From Rhodospirillales bacterium (GTDB taxonomy: Bacteria; Pseudomonadota; Alphaproteobacteria; Rhodospirillales; Defluviicoccaceae), in assembly GCA_016712595.1 (NCBI GenBank), contig JADJQT010000002.1, forward strand, positions 310,001 through 374,000: DNA of 64,000 nt, given 5' to 3'. Of this stretch, positions 9,672 to 18,058 are shown piece by piece. Under the pieces are notes generated by a model. It was not told the origin of the DNA and made no database searches. It saw nothing but the letters and a program-made list of their open reading frames with translations. Within the stretch, counting starts at the first letter, position 1. Every line of letters starts with the position of its first letter. A program made the translations under genes and the position numbers.

Positions 9672-10949
9672 ATGGGTCCGGCGGCGCGTCGAAAGAGCAT
9701 TCCGGTCAGGATCGATCACGTCGTCGTCGGCGGCGCGGCTCCGATCGTCGTGCAGTCGATGACCAATACCGACACGGCGGATGTGGCCGCGACAGTCGAA
9801 CAGGTTGCGGCACTCGCGGCGGCAGGCTCGGAACTGGTGCGCATCACCGTCGATCGCGACGAGTCCGCCAAGGCCGTGCCGCACATCCGCGATGCCCTTG
9901 ATCGGCGCGACGTCAAGGTCCCACTTATCGGCGATTTTCACTACATCGGCCATAAGCTGCTGACGGACCACCCGGGGTGTGCCGAGGCACTCGCCAAGTA
10001 TCGGATCAATCCCGGTAACGTCGGCTTCCGCGAGAAGCGCGATCGCCAATTTTCAACGATGATCGACATTGCGCAGAAGCACGGCAAGCCGGTGCGCATT
10101 GGCGTCAACTGGGGAAGCCTCGATCAGGAACTGCTGGTCCGACTGATGGACGAAAACTCGCGTTCGTCCGCGCCGAGGACCGCAGCCGAGGTCACGCAGG
10201 AGGCAATGGTGGTGTCGGGCAGCGAAAGCGCCCGCCGCGCCGAGGCGCTCGGCATGGGCGCGGATCGTATCATCCTGTCGTGCAAGGTCAGCGACGTTCA
10301 GAGCCTGATCGCTGTCTACACTGCGCTTGCCGCCCGGTGTGACTACGCGCTGCATCTCGGGCTGACCGAGGCGGGAATGGGCTCCAAGGGGATCGTTGCC
10401 TCGACGGCGGGCATCGCCATCCTGCTGCAAGGCGGCATCGGCGATACGATCCGGGTTTCGCTCACGCCGCAGGCTGGAGGGGACCGGACGCAAGAGGTGA
10501 TCGTTGCCCAGGAAATGCTGCAGGTTCTGGGTCTGCGCACCTTCATGCCGCTGGTCACGGCATGTCCCGGTTGCGGCCGGACCACCAGTACGTTCTTCCA
10601 GAAGCTGGCAGGCGATATCCAAGGACACATCCGCGCGCGCATGCCCGAATGGGCGCGGGCGTATGAGGGGGTTGAGACGATGACGGTCGCGGTGATGGGC
10701 TGCATCGTCAACGGCCCCGGCGAGAGCAAGCACGCCGACATCGGCATCAGCCTGCCTGGGACCGGCGAGGAGCCGGCGGCGCCGGTGTTCATCGACGGGC
10801 GTAAGGCGATGACCTTGCGCGGGGCGGGCATCGCGGCTGATTTTCAGGCGATTGTCGAGGATTACGTGCGTACGCGCTACCCGCATCGCGATCAGGCGGT
10901 CGCTCCTGCCAGCCCGGCGACTGCCGCGGCGGCGGCTGTCGCACGATAG
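9672..10949 (+). CDS. ispG: 4-hydroxy-3-methylbut-2-enyl-diphosphate synthase (flavodoxin/ferredoxin)
   Basis: 425 residues. Iron-sulfur enzyme of the MEP isoprenoid pathway, converting MEcPP to HMBPP. Seen: VQSMTNTDTADVAATVEQ at the start of the barrel, GDFHYIGHKLL, NPGNVG, and the 4Fe-4S cysteines in ACPGCGRT and VMGCIVNGPGE, which also holds the conserved Glu. The ATG at 9672 has GAAGAGG about seven bases upstream; an open extension to 9561 exists but has no family support. Sits 11 bases before hisS. It would supply precursors for ubiquinone, heme O and hopanoids, whose genes or associated genes occur elsewhere in the window. Confidence 0.96.
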   Translation: MGPAARRKSIPVRIDHVVVGGAAPIVVQSMTNTDTADVAATVEQVAALAAAGSELVRITVDRDESAKAVPHIRDALDRRDVKVPLIGDFHYIGHKLLTDHPGCAEALAKYRINPGNVGFREKRDRQFSTMIDIAQKHGKPVRIGVNWGSLDQELLVRLMDENSRSSAPRTAAEVTQEAMVVSGSESARRAEALGMGADRIILSCKVSDVQSLIAVYTALAARCDYALHLGLTEAGMGSKGIVASTAGIAILLQGGIGDTIRVSLTPQAGGDRTQEVIVAQEMLQVLGLRTFMPLVTACPGCGRTTSTFFQKLAGDIQGHIRARMPEWARAYEGVETMTVAVMGCIVNGPGESKHADIGISLPGTGEEPAAPVFIDGRKAMTLRGAGIAADFQAIVEDYVRTRYPHRDQAVAPASPATAAAAAVAR

Positions 10950-10960
10950 TCGGAACGCGG

Positions 10961-12205
10961 ATGTCGGCATCGAGAACCGTCCGTGGAACCCGCGATTTGC
11001 TGCCGGAGGATAGCCTCCGGCTGCGCTTCGTCGAAGAGCGCGCCTGGACGGCCGCGCGCAGTTACGGCTACGGTGAGATCGCCACGCCGATTTTTGAGTT
11101 CACCGACGTTTTCGCCCGGACGCTCGGCGATGCCTCCGATGTCGTCACCAAGGAAATGTATACGTTCGAGGATCGCGGCGGCGACAGTCTGACCTTGCGG
11201 CCGGAAAACACCGCCGGCATCGTCCGCGCGTTCATCTCCAACGGCCTTGCCGCGCAGCTGCCGGTGCGTGCGTTCTATCGTGGGCCGATGTTCCGCTACG
11301 AACGACCGCAGAAGGGGCGGCTGCGTCAGTTTCACCAGGTCGGCATCGAACTTCTCGGCATCGGTGATCCGTTGGGCGACGTCGAGGTCATCGCCCTGGC
11401 TCACGACTTTCTCGCGTCGCTGGACCTGGCCGACAAGGTGGTCCTGGAAATAAACACCCTGGGCGATGCACCGTCGCGCGCGGCCTACCGCGATAAGCTC
11501 GTTGCCTATCTTGATGCGCACCGCGATCGCCTTTCGCCGGACAGCCTCGCCCGTCTTGACCGCAATCCGCTCCGCGTTCTCGACTCCAAGGATGCAGGCG
11601 ACCGCGAGGTGGTGGCGGGGGCGCCGTCGCTGGCGGATGCGCTGAACGAGACCTCGCGCGCGTTCTTCGCGTCGGTCCTGGACGGACTCGACCGGATCGG
11701 CATTGCCTACCAGCGCAATCCGCGGCTCGTGCGCGGCCTGGACTACTACAGCCACAGCACATTCGAGTTCGTCACCTCGGCGCTGGGCGCGCAGGGTACG
11801 GTGCTGGCGGGGGGGCGGTACGACGGCCTGGTTGAGCAGATGGGCGGCCCCTCGACACCCGGGACCGGTTGGGCGGCCGGTGTCGAGCGGCTGATGATGC
11901 TCCTTGGCGAGGATGCGGCGCAGACGCGGCCGATCGCCGTCGTCGCCTTGGGCGAAACACAGTTTGGTCCGGCATTCGCGATCGCAAGGCGGCTTCGTGC
12001 CGCGGGCCATATCGTCAAGTTCGGCTTCGGCGCGTCGCTCGGCAAGCAGATGAAGTGGGCGAACAAGATCAACGCGCGTCTCGCCGTCATCGTCGGCAGC
12101 GACGAGGTGGCGCGTGCAGTCGCGGCGGTTCGCGACATGGACGCGGGTGCACAGGAGGAGGTTTCGCTGACGCGTCTCGAGGAACGTCTCGCCTGTCCCG
12201 TGTGA
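10961..12205 (+). CDS. hisS: Histidine-tRNA ligase
   Basis: 414 residues. Class II aminoacyl-tRNA synthetase that charges tRNA-His. It opens with the family signature VRGTRDLLPED. Motif 2 is FRYERPQKGRLRQFHQVGIE, the histidine-specific loop is LVRGLDYY followed by AGGRYDGL, and motif 3 contains GWAAGVERL. The C-terminal anticodon-binding domain runs from about residue 320. Lies between ispG and hemA with short gaps, so probably part of one transcription unit. Confidence 0.97.
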   Translation: MSASRTVRGTRDLLPEDSLRLRFVEERAWTAARSYGYGEIATPIFEFTDVFARTLGDASDVVTKEMYTFEDRGGDSLTLRPENTAGIVRAFISNGLAAQLPVRAFYRGPMFRYERPQKGRLRQFHQVGIELLGIGDPLGDVEVIALAHDFLASLDLADKVVLEINTLGDAPSRAAYRDKLVAYLDAHRDRLSPDSLARLDRNPLRVLDSKDAGDREVVAGAPSLADALNETSRAFFASVLDGLDRIGIAYQRNPRLVRGLDYYSHSTFEFVTSALGAQGTVLAGGRYDGLVEQMGGPSTPGTGWAAGVERLMMLLGEDAAQTRPIAVVALGETQFGPAFAIARRLRAAGHIVKFGFGASLGKQMKWANKINARLAVIVGSDEVARAVAAVRDMDAGAQEEVSLTRLEERLACPV

Positions 12206-12212
12206 ACGCACG

Positions 12213-13508
12213 ATGGGCGGAGGCGAAGGCACAGACGCCTGGCAGCGAATTCCGCTGGTGGTTGGCGCCAACCAGCGTTCCAGTTCCCTCGCCGTCCGCG
12301 ACCGGCTTTACATCGACGAGAATGGGTGCGGCCGCTTTCTCGTCGAACTGGCGAATGCCGGGATTGACCAGGCCCTGCTGTTGTCAACTTGCGATCGCAT
12401 TGAGGTGCAAGCGATGGCCCTCGATTGCGAGGCTACGAGTGCGTGCATTATCGAAGCCCTCGCGCGTCAGGGCGGGTTCGCCACGGGTGAGATCGACCAG
12501 CAACTCTACGTGCTGACTGGAGACACCGCCTTGCGCCACGTTTTTTGCGTGGCCGCATCGTTGGAGAGCACCGTCGTCGGCGAGCCGCACGTGCTCGGCC
12601 AGGTGAAGGAGAGCTATCGCGCCGCCTGCGCTGCGGGTCTGTGCTCGGGGGTGCTCGACGCCATGATCCAACGAGCGCTGACCGCCGCGAAACGGGTCCG
12701 GACGGAAACCGGAATCGGCGCCGGCCCGGTGTCCGTGGCGGCGGCGGCCGCGGAACTGGCGCAGGCGGTTCACGGCGAACTTGCGGCCTCGTGTTGCGTG
12801 ATGATCGGCAGCGGCGAGATGGGAGAACTACTGGCGGATGCGCTGCGGTCCGCTGGACTTGTTCAGCTCTTCGTCATCGACACCCGTCCCGCGCGCGCCG
12901 AGACGCTGGCCCGCGTGCTCGGTTGCCATACGTTGCCGATCGAGGGGTTGGCGGAGGCACTGGCGCGCGCCGACATCCTGATCAGTACCCTGGGTAGCCG
13001 TACGCCGCTCATTGATCGGGGAATGGTGCGGGCGGCCCTGCGGGCCCGGCGTAACCAGCCGATGGTGATGATTGACACCGGCGTTCCCGGCGATATTGAT
13101 CCCCTTGCGGATCGCCTCGACGGTGTGTTTCTCTACACGCTCGACGATTTGGAACGGGTGGTACGTGACGGCCGGGCCGCGCGCGCGGCCGAAGCGCAGG
13201 CTGCTCGTCGCATCGTCGACGAGGAGGTCTCGGCATTTCTCCGCCAGCGAGCGGAGCGGGCCGCTGTCCCGGCGCTCAATCGTCTGCGTAGCCATTTCGA
13301 GGCTGTCCGCGACCAGGCTCTCATTGATGCCCGTGGCGACGCCGAGAAGGCGACCCGGCTGATGGTCAACCGACTGCTCCATGATCCGATGCGCCAATTG
13401 CGCGACATCGCCGGTAGCGGCGAAGACGCGGATCGGGAAATGTCGGACATAGAAGCCCTTATGGTCAGATTGTTTGATCTGACAGGTGATGACACGGATC
13501 ACGAGTGA
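12213..13508 (+). CDS. hemA: Glutamyl-tRNA reductase
   Basis: 431 residues. NADPH-dependent first step of tetrapyrrole synthesis by the C5 route, reducing glutamyl-tRNA to glutamate-1-semialdehyde. The catalytic Cys60 lies in LLSTCDRIEV. ASLESTVVGEPHVLGQVKESYR is the diagnostic central motif, and VMIGSGEMG is the nucleotide-binding loop. A C-terminal helical dimerisation region follows. Many alphaproteobacteria instead use 5-aminolevulinate synthase (also called HemA), so the C5 route here is a useful trait. Its stop codon overlaps the prfA start by one base. Confidence 0.95.
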   Translation: MGGGEGTDAWQRIPLVVGANQRSSSLAVRDRLYIDENGCGRFLVELANAGIDQALLLSTCDRIEVQAMALDCEATSACIIEALARQGGFATGEIDQQLYVLTGDTALRHVFCVAASLESTVVGEPHVLGQVKESYRAACAAGLCSGVLDAMIQRALTAAKRVRTETGIGAGPVSVAAAAAELAQAVHGELAASCCVMIGSGEMGELLADALRSAGLVQLFVIDTRPARAETLARVLGCHTLPIEGLAEALARADILISTLGSRTPLIDRGMVRAALRARRNQPMVMIDTGVPGDIDPLADRLDGVFLYTLDDLERVVRDGRAARAAEAQAARRIVDEEVSAFLRQRAERAAVPALNRLRSHFEAVRDQALIDARGDAEKATRLMVNRLLHDPMRQLRDIAGSGEDADREMSDIEALMVRLFDLTGDDTDHE

Positions 13509-14581
13509 TGAGTCTGGACGAAAAGCTGCAGCGCGTGACCGGTCGGTTCGACGAACTCGGGCGGTTAATGGCAACGTCGGGTGAAATGGACCCTGCGGAA
13601 TTTGCCCGCCTTTCAAAGGAATACGCCGACTTGACCGCCGTCGTGGAGGCGATCGTCGAACTGCGTACGGGCAAGTCGGAAGCCGTTGATCTCGAATCCC
13701 TGATCGCCGATCCGACGACCGATTCAGAGATGCGCGACCTGGCGCGCGAGGAGCTCGCGGCGCTGAGGCGTCGGCTTCCCGAACTGCAAGATCGCGTTCA
13801 GGTCCTGCTGCTGCCGAAGGACGCCGCCGACGAGAAAAATGCCATCCTGGAAGTCCGTGCGGGTACCGGAGGCGAGGAGGCGGCGCTGTTCGCGGCGGAT
13901 CTGTTCCGCATGTACCAGCGGTATGCGGAATTGCGCGGCTGGCGATTCGAAATCCTGTCAATCAACGAGACGGGGCTTGGCGGTTACAAAGAGGCGAACG
14001 CCGGCATCGCCGGTCAGGGCGTTTTTGCGCGCCTGAAGTTCGAATCGGGTGTGCATCGCGTCCAGCGCGTGCCGGAGACCGAAGCCAGCGGCCGCATCCA
14101 CACATCGGCAGCGACCGTTGCGGTGCTGCCCGAGGCGGAGGATGTCGACGTGCATATCGAGGACAAGGACCTGCGCATCGACGTCTATCGGTCGAGCGGG
14201 CCAGGCGGTCAGTCGGTGAATACCACCGATAGCGCGGTGCGTATCACCCATCTGCCGACGGGAATTGTCGTGACCCAGCAGGATGAGAAGTCCCAGCACA
14301 AGAACCGGGCGAAGGCGATGAAGATCCTGCGCGCGCGCATCTATGATCTCGAGCGCACGCGCGTTAACGCGGAACGGGCTGCCGAGCGCAAGAGTCAGGT
14401 GGGCTCGGGCGACCGTTCGGAGCGTATTCGCACCTACAACTTCCCGCAGACGCGGGTGACCGACCACCGGGTCAACCTGACCTTGCACAAGCTTGATCGC
14501 GTCCTTGGCGGCGAACTCGATGAGATCCTCGACGCACTGATCGCCGACGATCAGGCCAATCGCCTGGCGGACGCCGTTTGA
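13508..14581 (+). CDS. prfA: Peptide chain release factor 1
   Basis: 357 residues. Recognises UAA and UAG and triggers peptide release. The GGQ catalytic motif lies at about 233-235 in SSGPGGQSVNTTDSAVR, followed by TGIVVTQQDEKSQHKN. RVPETEASGRIHTS belongs to the decoding superdomain. The ATG at 13508 overlaps the hemA stop (TGATG), a typical translational-coupling junction; a GTG one codon earlier is also possible. Followed by prmC, whose product methylates the Gln of GGQ. Confidence 0.97.
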   Translation: MSLDEKLQRVTGRFDELGRLMATSGEMDPAEFARLSKEYADLTAVVEAIVELRTGKSEAVDLESLIADPTTDSEMRDLAREELAALRRRLPELQDRVQVLLLPKDAADEKNAILEVRAGTGGEEAALFAADLFRMYQRYAELRGWRFEILSINETGLGGYKEANAGIAGQGVFARLKFESGVHRVQRVPETEASGRIHTSAATVAVLPEAEDVDVHIEDKDLRIDVYRSSGPGGQSVNTTDSAVRITHLPTGIVVTQQDEKSQHKNRAKAMKILRARIYDLERTRVNAERAAERKSQVGSGDRSERIRTYNFPQTRVTDHRVNLTLHKLDRVLGGELDEILDALIADDQANRLADAV

Positions 14582-15480
14582 CCAGGCCGCGGACCGTCGG
14601 CGCCGCCGTTCGCGAAACGCGCCGCCGTCTCGCCGCGGGCGGATTCGACAGCGCTGCCCTGGAGGCGCGGCTGCTCGTCGCCTCTGCCTGCGGCTGTGAC
14701 GCGGCCAATCTGATCGGGCATCCCGAACAGGCACTCGCCGATGACCAGTTTGACCGCCTGAGAGCCGCGCTTGAGCGAAGGCTGATGCAGGAGCCACTCG
14801 CTTACATTCTCCGCCAGCGGGAATTCTGGAGTCTGCCGTTGACGGTCACGCCCGATACGCTGATTCCCCGGCCCGATTCGGAGTGCCTGATCGAAGCCGC
14901 GCGGACGATCGCCAAAGATCGTAGCGGATTGCGTGTTCTGGACCTTGGCACGGGCAGCGGCTGTCTCCTCCTGGCCTTGCTCGCGGAATTCCCCGGTGCA
15001 TGGGGAATCGGGATCGATCGATCGCAAGCAGCGCTCGCTGTCGCGCGCGGGAATGCCGAGCGTCTGGGGCTGGCCCCACGGGCGAATTTCGTGTGCTCCG
15101 ACTGGGCGGCGGCGCTCGCTGGCGTCTTCGAAATCGTCGTCAGCAATCCGCCTTACATTTCCGATCAAGAGTGGCTCAGCCTCGATCCCGGCGTGCGGGA
15201 CTTCGAGCCCGCTGCGGCCCTGCGTGCAGGCGCGCGGGGAACGGCTGCATACGAAATCATCCTGCCGCAACTCGAACGACTGCTCGCGCCCGGTGGCACG
15301 GCCTTGATTGAGATCGGCGGAGAAAGTATTGCCCGGACGATTGAACTCGTCGCCGCGTCACAACTCCAACTCGTTGAAATCCACATGGATCTCGCTGGCC
15401 GTGCGCGGTGCCTGCAACTCTCGACACCACTTTCACGCGGTTGCAAGAATTCGCTTGGAAAGGAATTGCTTCACGTTTAG
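14578..15480 (+). CDS. prmC: Release factor glutamine N5-methyltransferase
   Basis: 300 residues. SAM-dependent enzyme that methylates the GGQ glutamine of release factors 1 and 2. DLGTGSG (about 122-128) binds SAM and NPPY (190-193) is the amide-methylase motif. An N-terminal helical domain precedes PLAYILRQREFWSLPLTV, typical of PrmC. The start is a TTG overlapping the prfA stop by four bases (TTGA); no better in-frame start lies nearby. The last 20-odd residues (SRGCKNSLGKELLHV) go beyond the usual family end and have no evident function. Confidence 0.95.
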   Translation: MTRPRTVGAAVRETRRRLAAGGFDSAALEARLLVASACGCDAANLIGHPEQALADDQFDRLRAALERRLMQEPLAYILRQREFWSLPLTVTPDTLIPRPDSECLIEAARTIAKDRSGLRVLDLGTGSGCLLLALLAEFPGAWGIGIDRSQAALAVARGNAERLGLAPRANFVCSDWAAALAGVFEIVVSNPPYISDQEWLSLDPGVRDFEPAAALRAGARGTAAYEIILPQLERLLAPGGTALIEIGGESIARTIELVAASQLQLVEIHMDLAGRARCLQLSTPLSRGCKNSLGKELLHV

Positions 15481-15556
15481 TTTGAGGCACGTGGCGGAAG
15501 CGCCACGAGATAGCGCCAAGCGGCGCCGCTGATCAACACCTCAACACGGCTGTTTT

Positions 15557-15578
15557 GACGAACCACCCGTGGTTCGTC
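15557..15578. promoter_or_regulatory. Near-perfect dyad upstream of the DUF4167 gene
   Basis: Half-site gacgaaccac (15557-15566), two central C bases, then gtggttcgtc (15569-15578): ten paired bases each side with no mismatch. It sits between prmC and the DUF4167 start, 69 bases before the ATG. The two-base centre is too short for an RNA loop unless the inner pairs open, and no T-run follows on either strand. An operator for a dimeric regulator is therefore more likely than a terminator. The binding protein is unknown. Confidence 0.5.
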
Positions 15579-15646
15579 TACCCGGCGCGGCGGGAACGCC
15601 AACGGTCCGGCAGTGCGATGGTCAGCCCCTTCAAAAAACAGGTGCT

Positions 15647-16051
15647 ATGAAACACAACACGAATACCAGACGTGGGCGAAGCCGCGGTAACGGTAAGCGG
15701 CACATCCCCCTTCGCAGTCAGACTTTCGAAAGCAGCGGGCCAGACGGCAAGATTCGCGGAACCGCGCAGCAGGTTCTCGACCGCTACCTCGCGCTGGGCC
15801 GTGATGCGTATTCGGCGGGCGATCCGATTTCGGCGGAAGCATTCTATCAACATGCCGAACATTACCACCGCCTCCTTCATGCCGAGGGAGCGGAAGGAGA
15901 CCGTGGTCCTGCACGGCCGCGAACCGCGGACCAGCCACCGGGAGGTCAGCCGCCGACATCGGACGGGTCTGACGCCAACGATGAGGCGGCGGATGGCATC
16001 GACGAAGACGCGCCGGAAGAAGAAGAAGGCGTCAGCCGCCTGCCGTTCTAA
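15647..16051 (+). CDS. DUF4167 domain protein
   Basis: 134 residues, of unknown function. The conserved domain occupies the first 75 or so residues: a basic start (NTRRGRSRGNGKR) followed by GKIRGTAQQVLDRYLALGRDAYSAGDPISAEAFYQHAEHY, a hallmark of DUF4167. The rest is disordered and acidic, ending EEEEGVSRLPF. The basic N-terminus suggests RNA or ribosome contact, but that is inference. In alphaproteobacteria this gene commonly follows prfA-prmC, as here. Start chosen at the ATG immediately before the domain; an upstream open extension to 15569 lacks homology features. Confidence 0.85.
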   Translation: MKHNTNTRRGRSRGNGKRHIPLRSQTFESSGPDGKIRGTAQQVLDRYLALGRDAYSAGDPISAEAFYQHAEHYHRLLHAEGAEGDRGPARPRTADQPPGGQPPTSDGSDANDEAADGIDEDAPEEEEGVSRLPF

Positions 16052-16104
16052 GGTGCATGCCCCGCGCGCGGAACGCGGTCAGGGACCGTGCCGCCGGCCC
16101 GATC

Positions 16105-16884
16105 TCAGGTCTGGTCGGTGAGGGGCGGGACGTGCACGACGTCGCCGACGGCAACTCGCCCCGTTCGGCTAACTGCGGCGAGGATGCCGCAATCGGTATG
16201 GCCAAAAACGCGTTCGAGGTGTTGCGGGATGGTCATGTCTCGCAGGCCCGTTCCCGGCTCGACGTTGGTTGCGGCGCACCGCGGGATGCGCGCGGTTACC
16301 TTGATCTGCGCGTCGCCTAAGGCAATCGTCTCGCCGAGCCAAGCGAATTCAGCCCAGGCCGGCGCCCCCGCGACATAGACGTTGGCGCGAAAGCGCAGCG
16401 GGTGAACGGGCCGGCCGATCACGCGTTCGATGTCGGCGATCGTGGCGAGATTGACCAGCGATAACAGCGGCTCAGGCGAATCCGACATCATCGGGCCGGC
16501 CGCCGAACCGACGAGATGCGGTGGCCCGGCAATTTCGTTTCTGAGATATGCGCGAAGGAACTCTTCGATCATCGCCCGACCGATCGGCGTTCCGACGTTT
16601 CCCCGTGCGACCTGTTTGCCTTTGCGAAAAAGCGACAAAGTTCCAGCCTCTTCGTCGAAGTGAGCATCGACTGCCGCCAGTCGCTCGTGCCGGGTCAAGG
16701 TCGCGAAGTATTGCTTCGACAGCCATTGGGGATGCGACGGATCGTACGGCGTTGTCGCCAGGGCGATGGCGAACGTCCGGTCAAACGGGATGCCGTATCC
16801 CCGCCGCAGATCGGCGAAAGGAATCGAATCGGCGTTCAGCCCTTTGACGGGATATCGATAGAGACTTTGGACGATGACGGACAT
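16105..16884 (-). CDS. MOSC domain protein (molybdenum-cofactor sulfurase C-terminal type)
   Basis: 259 residues. It has the N-terminal MOSC beta-barrel (VQSLYRYPVKGLNADS) and the MOSC domain itself, with RFRANVYVAG, AWLGETIALGDAQIKV and the conserved-Cys segment RIPRCAATNVEPGTG. Family members bind molybdopterin or transfer sulfur to it, or reduce N-hydroxylated compounds as mARC/YcbX do. The start at 16884 gives MSVIVQSLYRYPVKGL, the expected beginning; an extension to 16920 has no family support. No molybdoenzyme gene is nearby. Last gene in the leftward run that includes the Hyf-like operon, but separated from it by 48 bases and the terminase-like gene. Confidence 0.85.
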   Translation of the reverse strand: MSVIVQSLYRYPVKGLNADSIPFADLRRGYGIPFDRTFAIALATTPYDPSHPQWLSKQYFATLTRHERLAAVDAHFDEEAGTLSLFRKGKQVARGNVGTPIGRAMIEEFLRAYLRNEIAGPPHLVGSAAGPMMSDSPEPLLSLVNLATIADIERVIGRPVHPLRFRANVYVAGAPAWAEFAWLGETIALGDAQIKVTARIPRCAATNVEPGTGLRDMTIPQHLERVFGHTDCGILAAVSRTGRVAVGDVVHVPPLTDQT

Positions 16885-16932
16885 CGGATTCACGCTCGCA
16901 GCCGCGCAACCCGCTGTCAACCCGCTGCGTGC

Positions 16933-17412
16933 TTACTCCGAACTGTCGTGGCCGTCGTCCGATCGCGGTGCCCGTGAAGCTGCTTGCTCGGGCGGTTCCT
17001 GCGGCGCTGGCGCGCTCGTTTCCAAAAGCGCGCTGTCGCGCTTTGTCGCCTCGTTTGTGTCGGACGGCAGACGGCGGACACGGGACGCGGGTGCGACCGG
17101 GGCGACGCCCGCCAGTTTTGCCTGCAGTTCGACGGCGCGCGCGGCCGCCGCAAAGTGGTGGTCATCGATCGCCCGGCGGTAGACAGTCTCCAATTTACCC
17201 AGCAGGACATCGACGTTGCGGCAATGGGTCTGCGCCAGTTCCCGTTGGATCTCGCAAATCCGTTCAGCAATGCGCGGGTGGCGGAGAAGGCGATAGCCGG
17301 CGTTTCGGGCCGAGCGCGGGGTATAGCCCGCCGCCTTTGCCGCTAATGTGGCATTGGTGCACTCGACGAAAAGTCGGCAGAAGCGCTCGTGCCTTGGTTT
17401 CAGTCGGCTCAT
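16933..17412 (-). CDS. Orphan terminase-small-subunit-like protein
   Basis: 159 residues. Residues 1-60 or so (RLKPRHERFCRLFVECTNATLAAKAAGYTPRSARNAGYRLLRHPRIAERI) match the helix-turn-helix region of the phage terminase small subunit family. They are followed by a helical stretch, a Pro/Ala-rich linker and an acidic tail ending DDGHDSSE. GGGAG sits about five bases before the ATG at 17412; an adjacent ATG at 17415 and a longer form to 17496 are possible. No large terminase, portal or capsid gene is nearby, so it is either a prophage remnant or a domesticated DNA-binding protein. Function not assigned. Confidence 0.65.
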   Translation of the reverse strand: MSRLKPRHERFCRLFVECTNATLAAKAAGYTPRSARNAGYRLLRHPRIAERICEIQRELAQTHCRNVDVLLGKLETVYRRAIDDHHFAAAARAVELQAKLAGVAPVAPASRVRRLPSDTNEATKRDSALLETSAPAPQEPPEQAASRAPRSDDGHDSSE

Positions 17413-17519
17413 CATCGCTCCCGCCTGACGCTGCATAGGAATATATGCACATAAAAGGGCGCTGTCAAGGATTGACGCGCCACTGCCGTCCGGCATCTAC
17501 AACCAAAACACGAGAATTC

Positions 17520-18053
17520 TTATCCGGAAGCGCTGACCGATAACAGGGCAAGCAAGCCTTGCAGCATCGCAAGCGGTGTCGGCGGGCAGCCACGGATATG
17601 CAGGTCGACGGGAACAACGGCTGAGACGCCGCCCACAACAGCGTCGCTGCCGGCGAAAAGTCCGCCGTCGACGGCGCACTCTCCCACCGCCACCACCCAT
17701 TTCGGGTCGGGAGTCGCCCGCCAGGTGCGTTCGAGCGCCATCCGCATGTTGCGCGTCACCGGACCGGTCACCAGGAGCACGTCGGCGTGCCGTGGCGATG
17801 CCACAAAGCGCAAGCCGAAGCGCTCGAGGTCGTAGAAGGCGTTGTTCAGCGCATGAATTTCCAGCTCGCAACCGTTGCACGAGCCGGCGTCGACCTCGCG
17901 AATAGAAAGGCTTCGGCCGAGCGTCCGGCGCGCGGCCATATCGACCCGCTGTGCGAGTTCGGCCAGGGCAGCATCGTCGGGCGCCGGTGCCGGCTCGGTT
18001 AAGGGACGCTGGATCAGGCCGCGAAAAATTCTACGCATGTCGCTGAAGACCAT
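17520..18053 (-). CDS. Hydrogenase-4/complex-I small subunit homologue (HyfI/NuoB-like)
   Basis: 177 residues. Family role: holds the 4Fe-4S cluster next to the large subunit, equivalent to cluster N2 of complex I. All four expected ligands are present: Cys59 and Cys62 in GSCNGCELEIHALNNAFYDLERFG, Cys126 in VAVGECAVDGG and Cys156 in RGCPPTP. The HALNNAFYDLERFG segment is typical of the HycG/HyfI/EchC branch and not of NuoB. Starts five bases after the large-subunit stop; an inner ATG at 18038 is an alternative. Final gene of the six-gene operon. Expected on the cytoplasmic side of the membrane complex. Confidence 0.88.
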   Translation of the reverse strand: MVFSDMRRIFRGLIQRPLTEPAPAPDDAALAELAQRVDMAARRTLGRSLSIREVDAGSCNGCELEIHALNNAFYDLERFGLRFVASPRHADVLLVTGPVTRNMRMALERTWRATPDPKWVVAVGECAVDGGLFAGSDAVVGGVSAVVPVDLHIRGCPPTPLAMLQGLLALLSVSASG

Positions 18054-18058
18054 GTGTT

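Noticed and set aside
15557..15578. Terminator for prmC
   Set aside because: No T-run follows on either strand and the central spacer is only two bases.
16933..17412. Part of an intact prophage
   Set aside because: No other phage gene occurs within the window; all neighbours are chromosomal.
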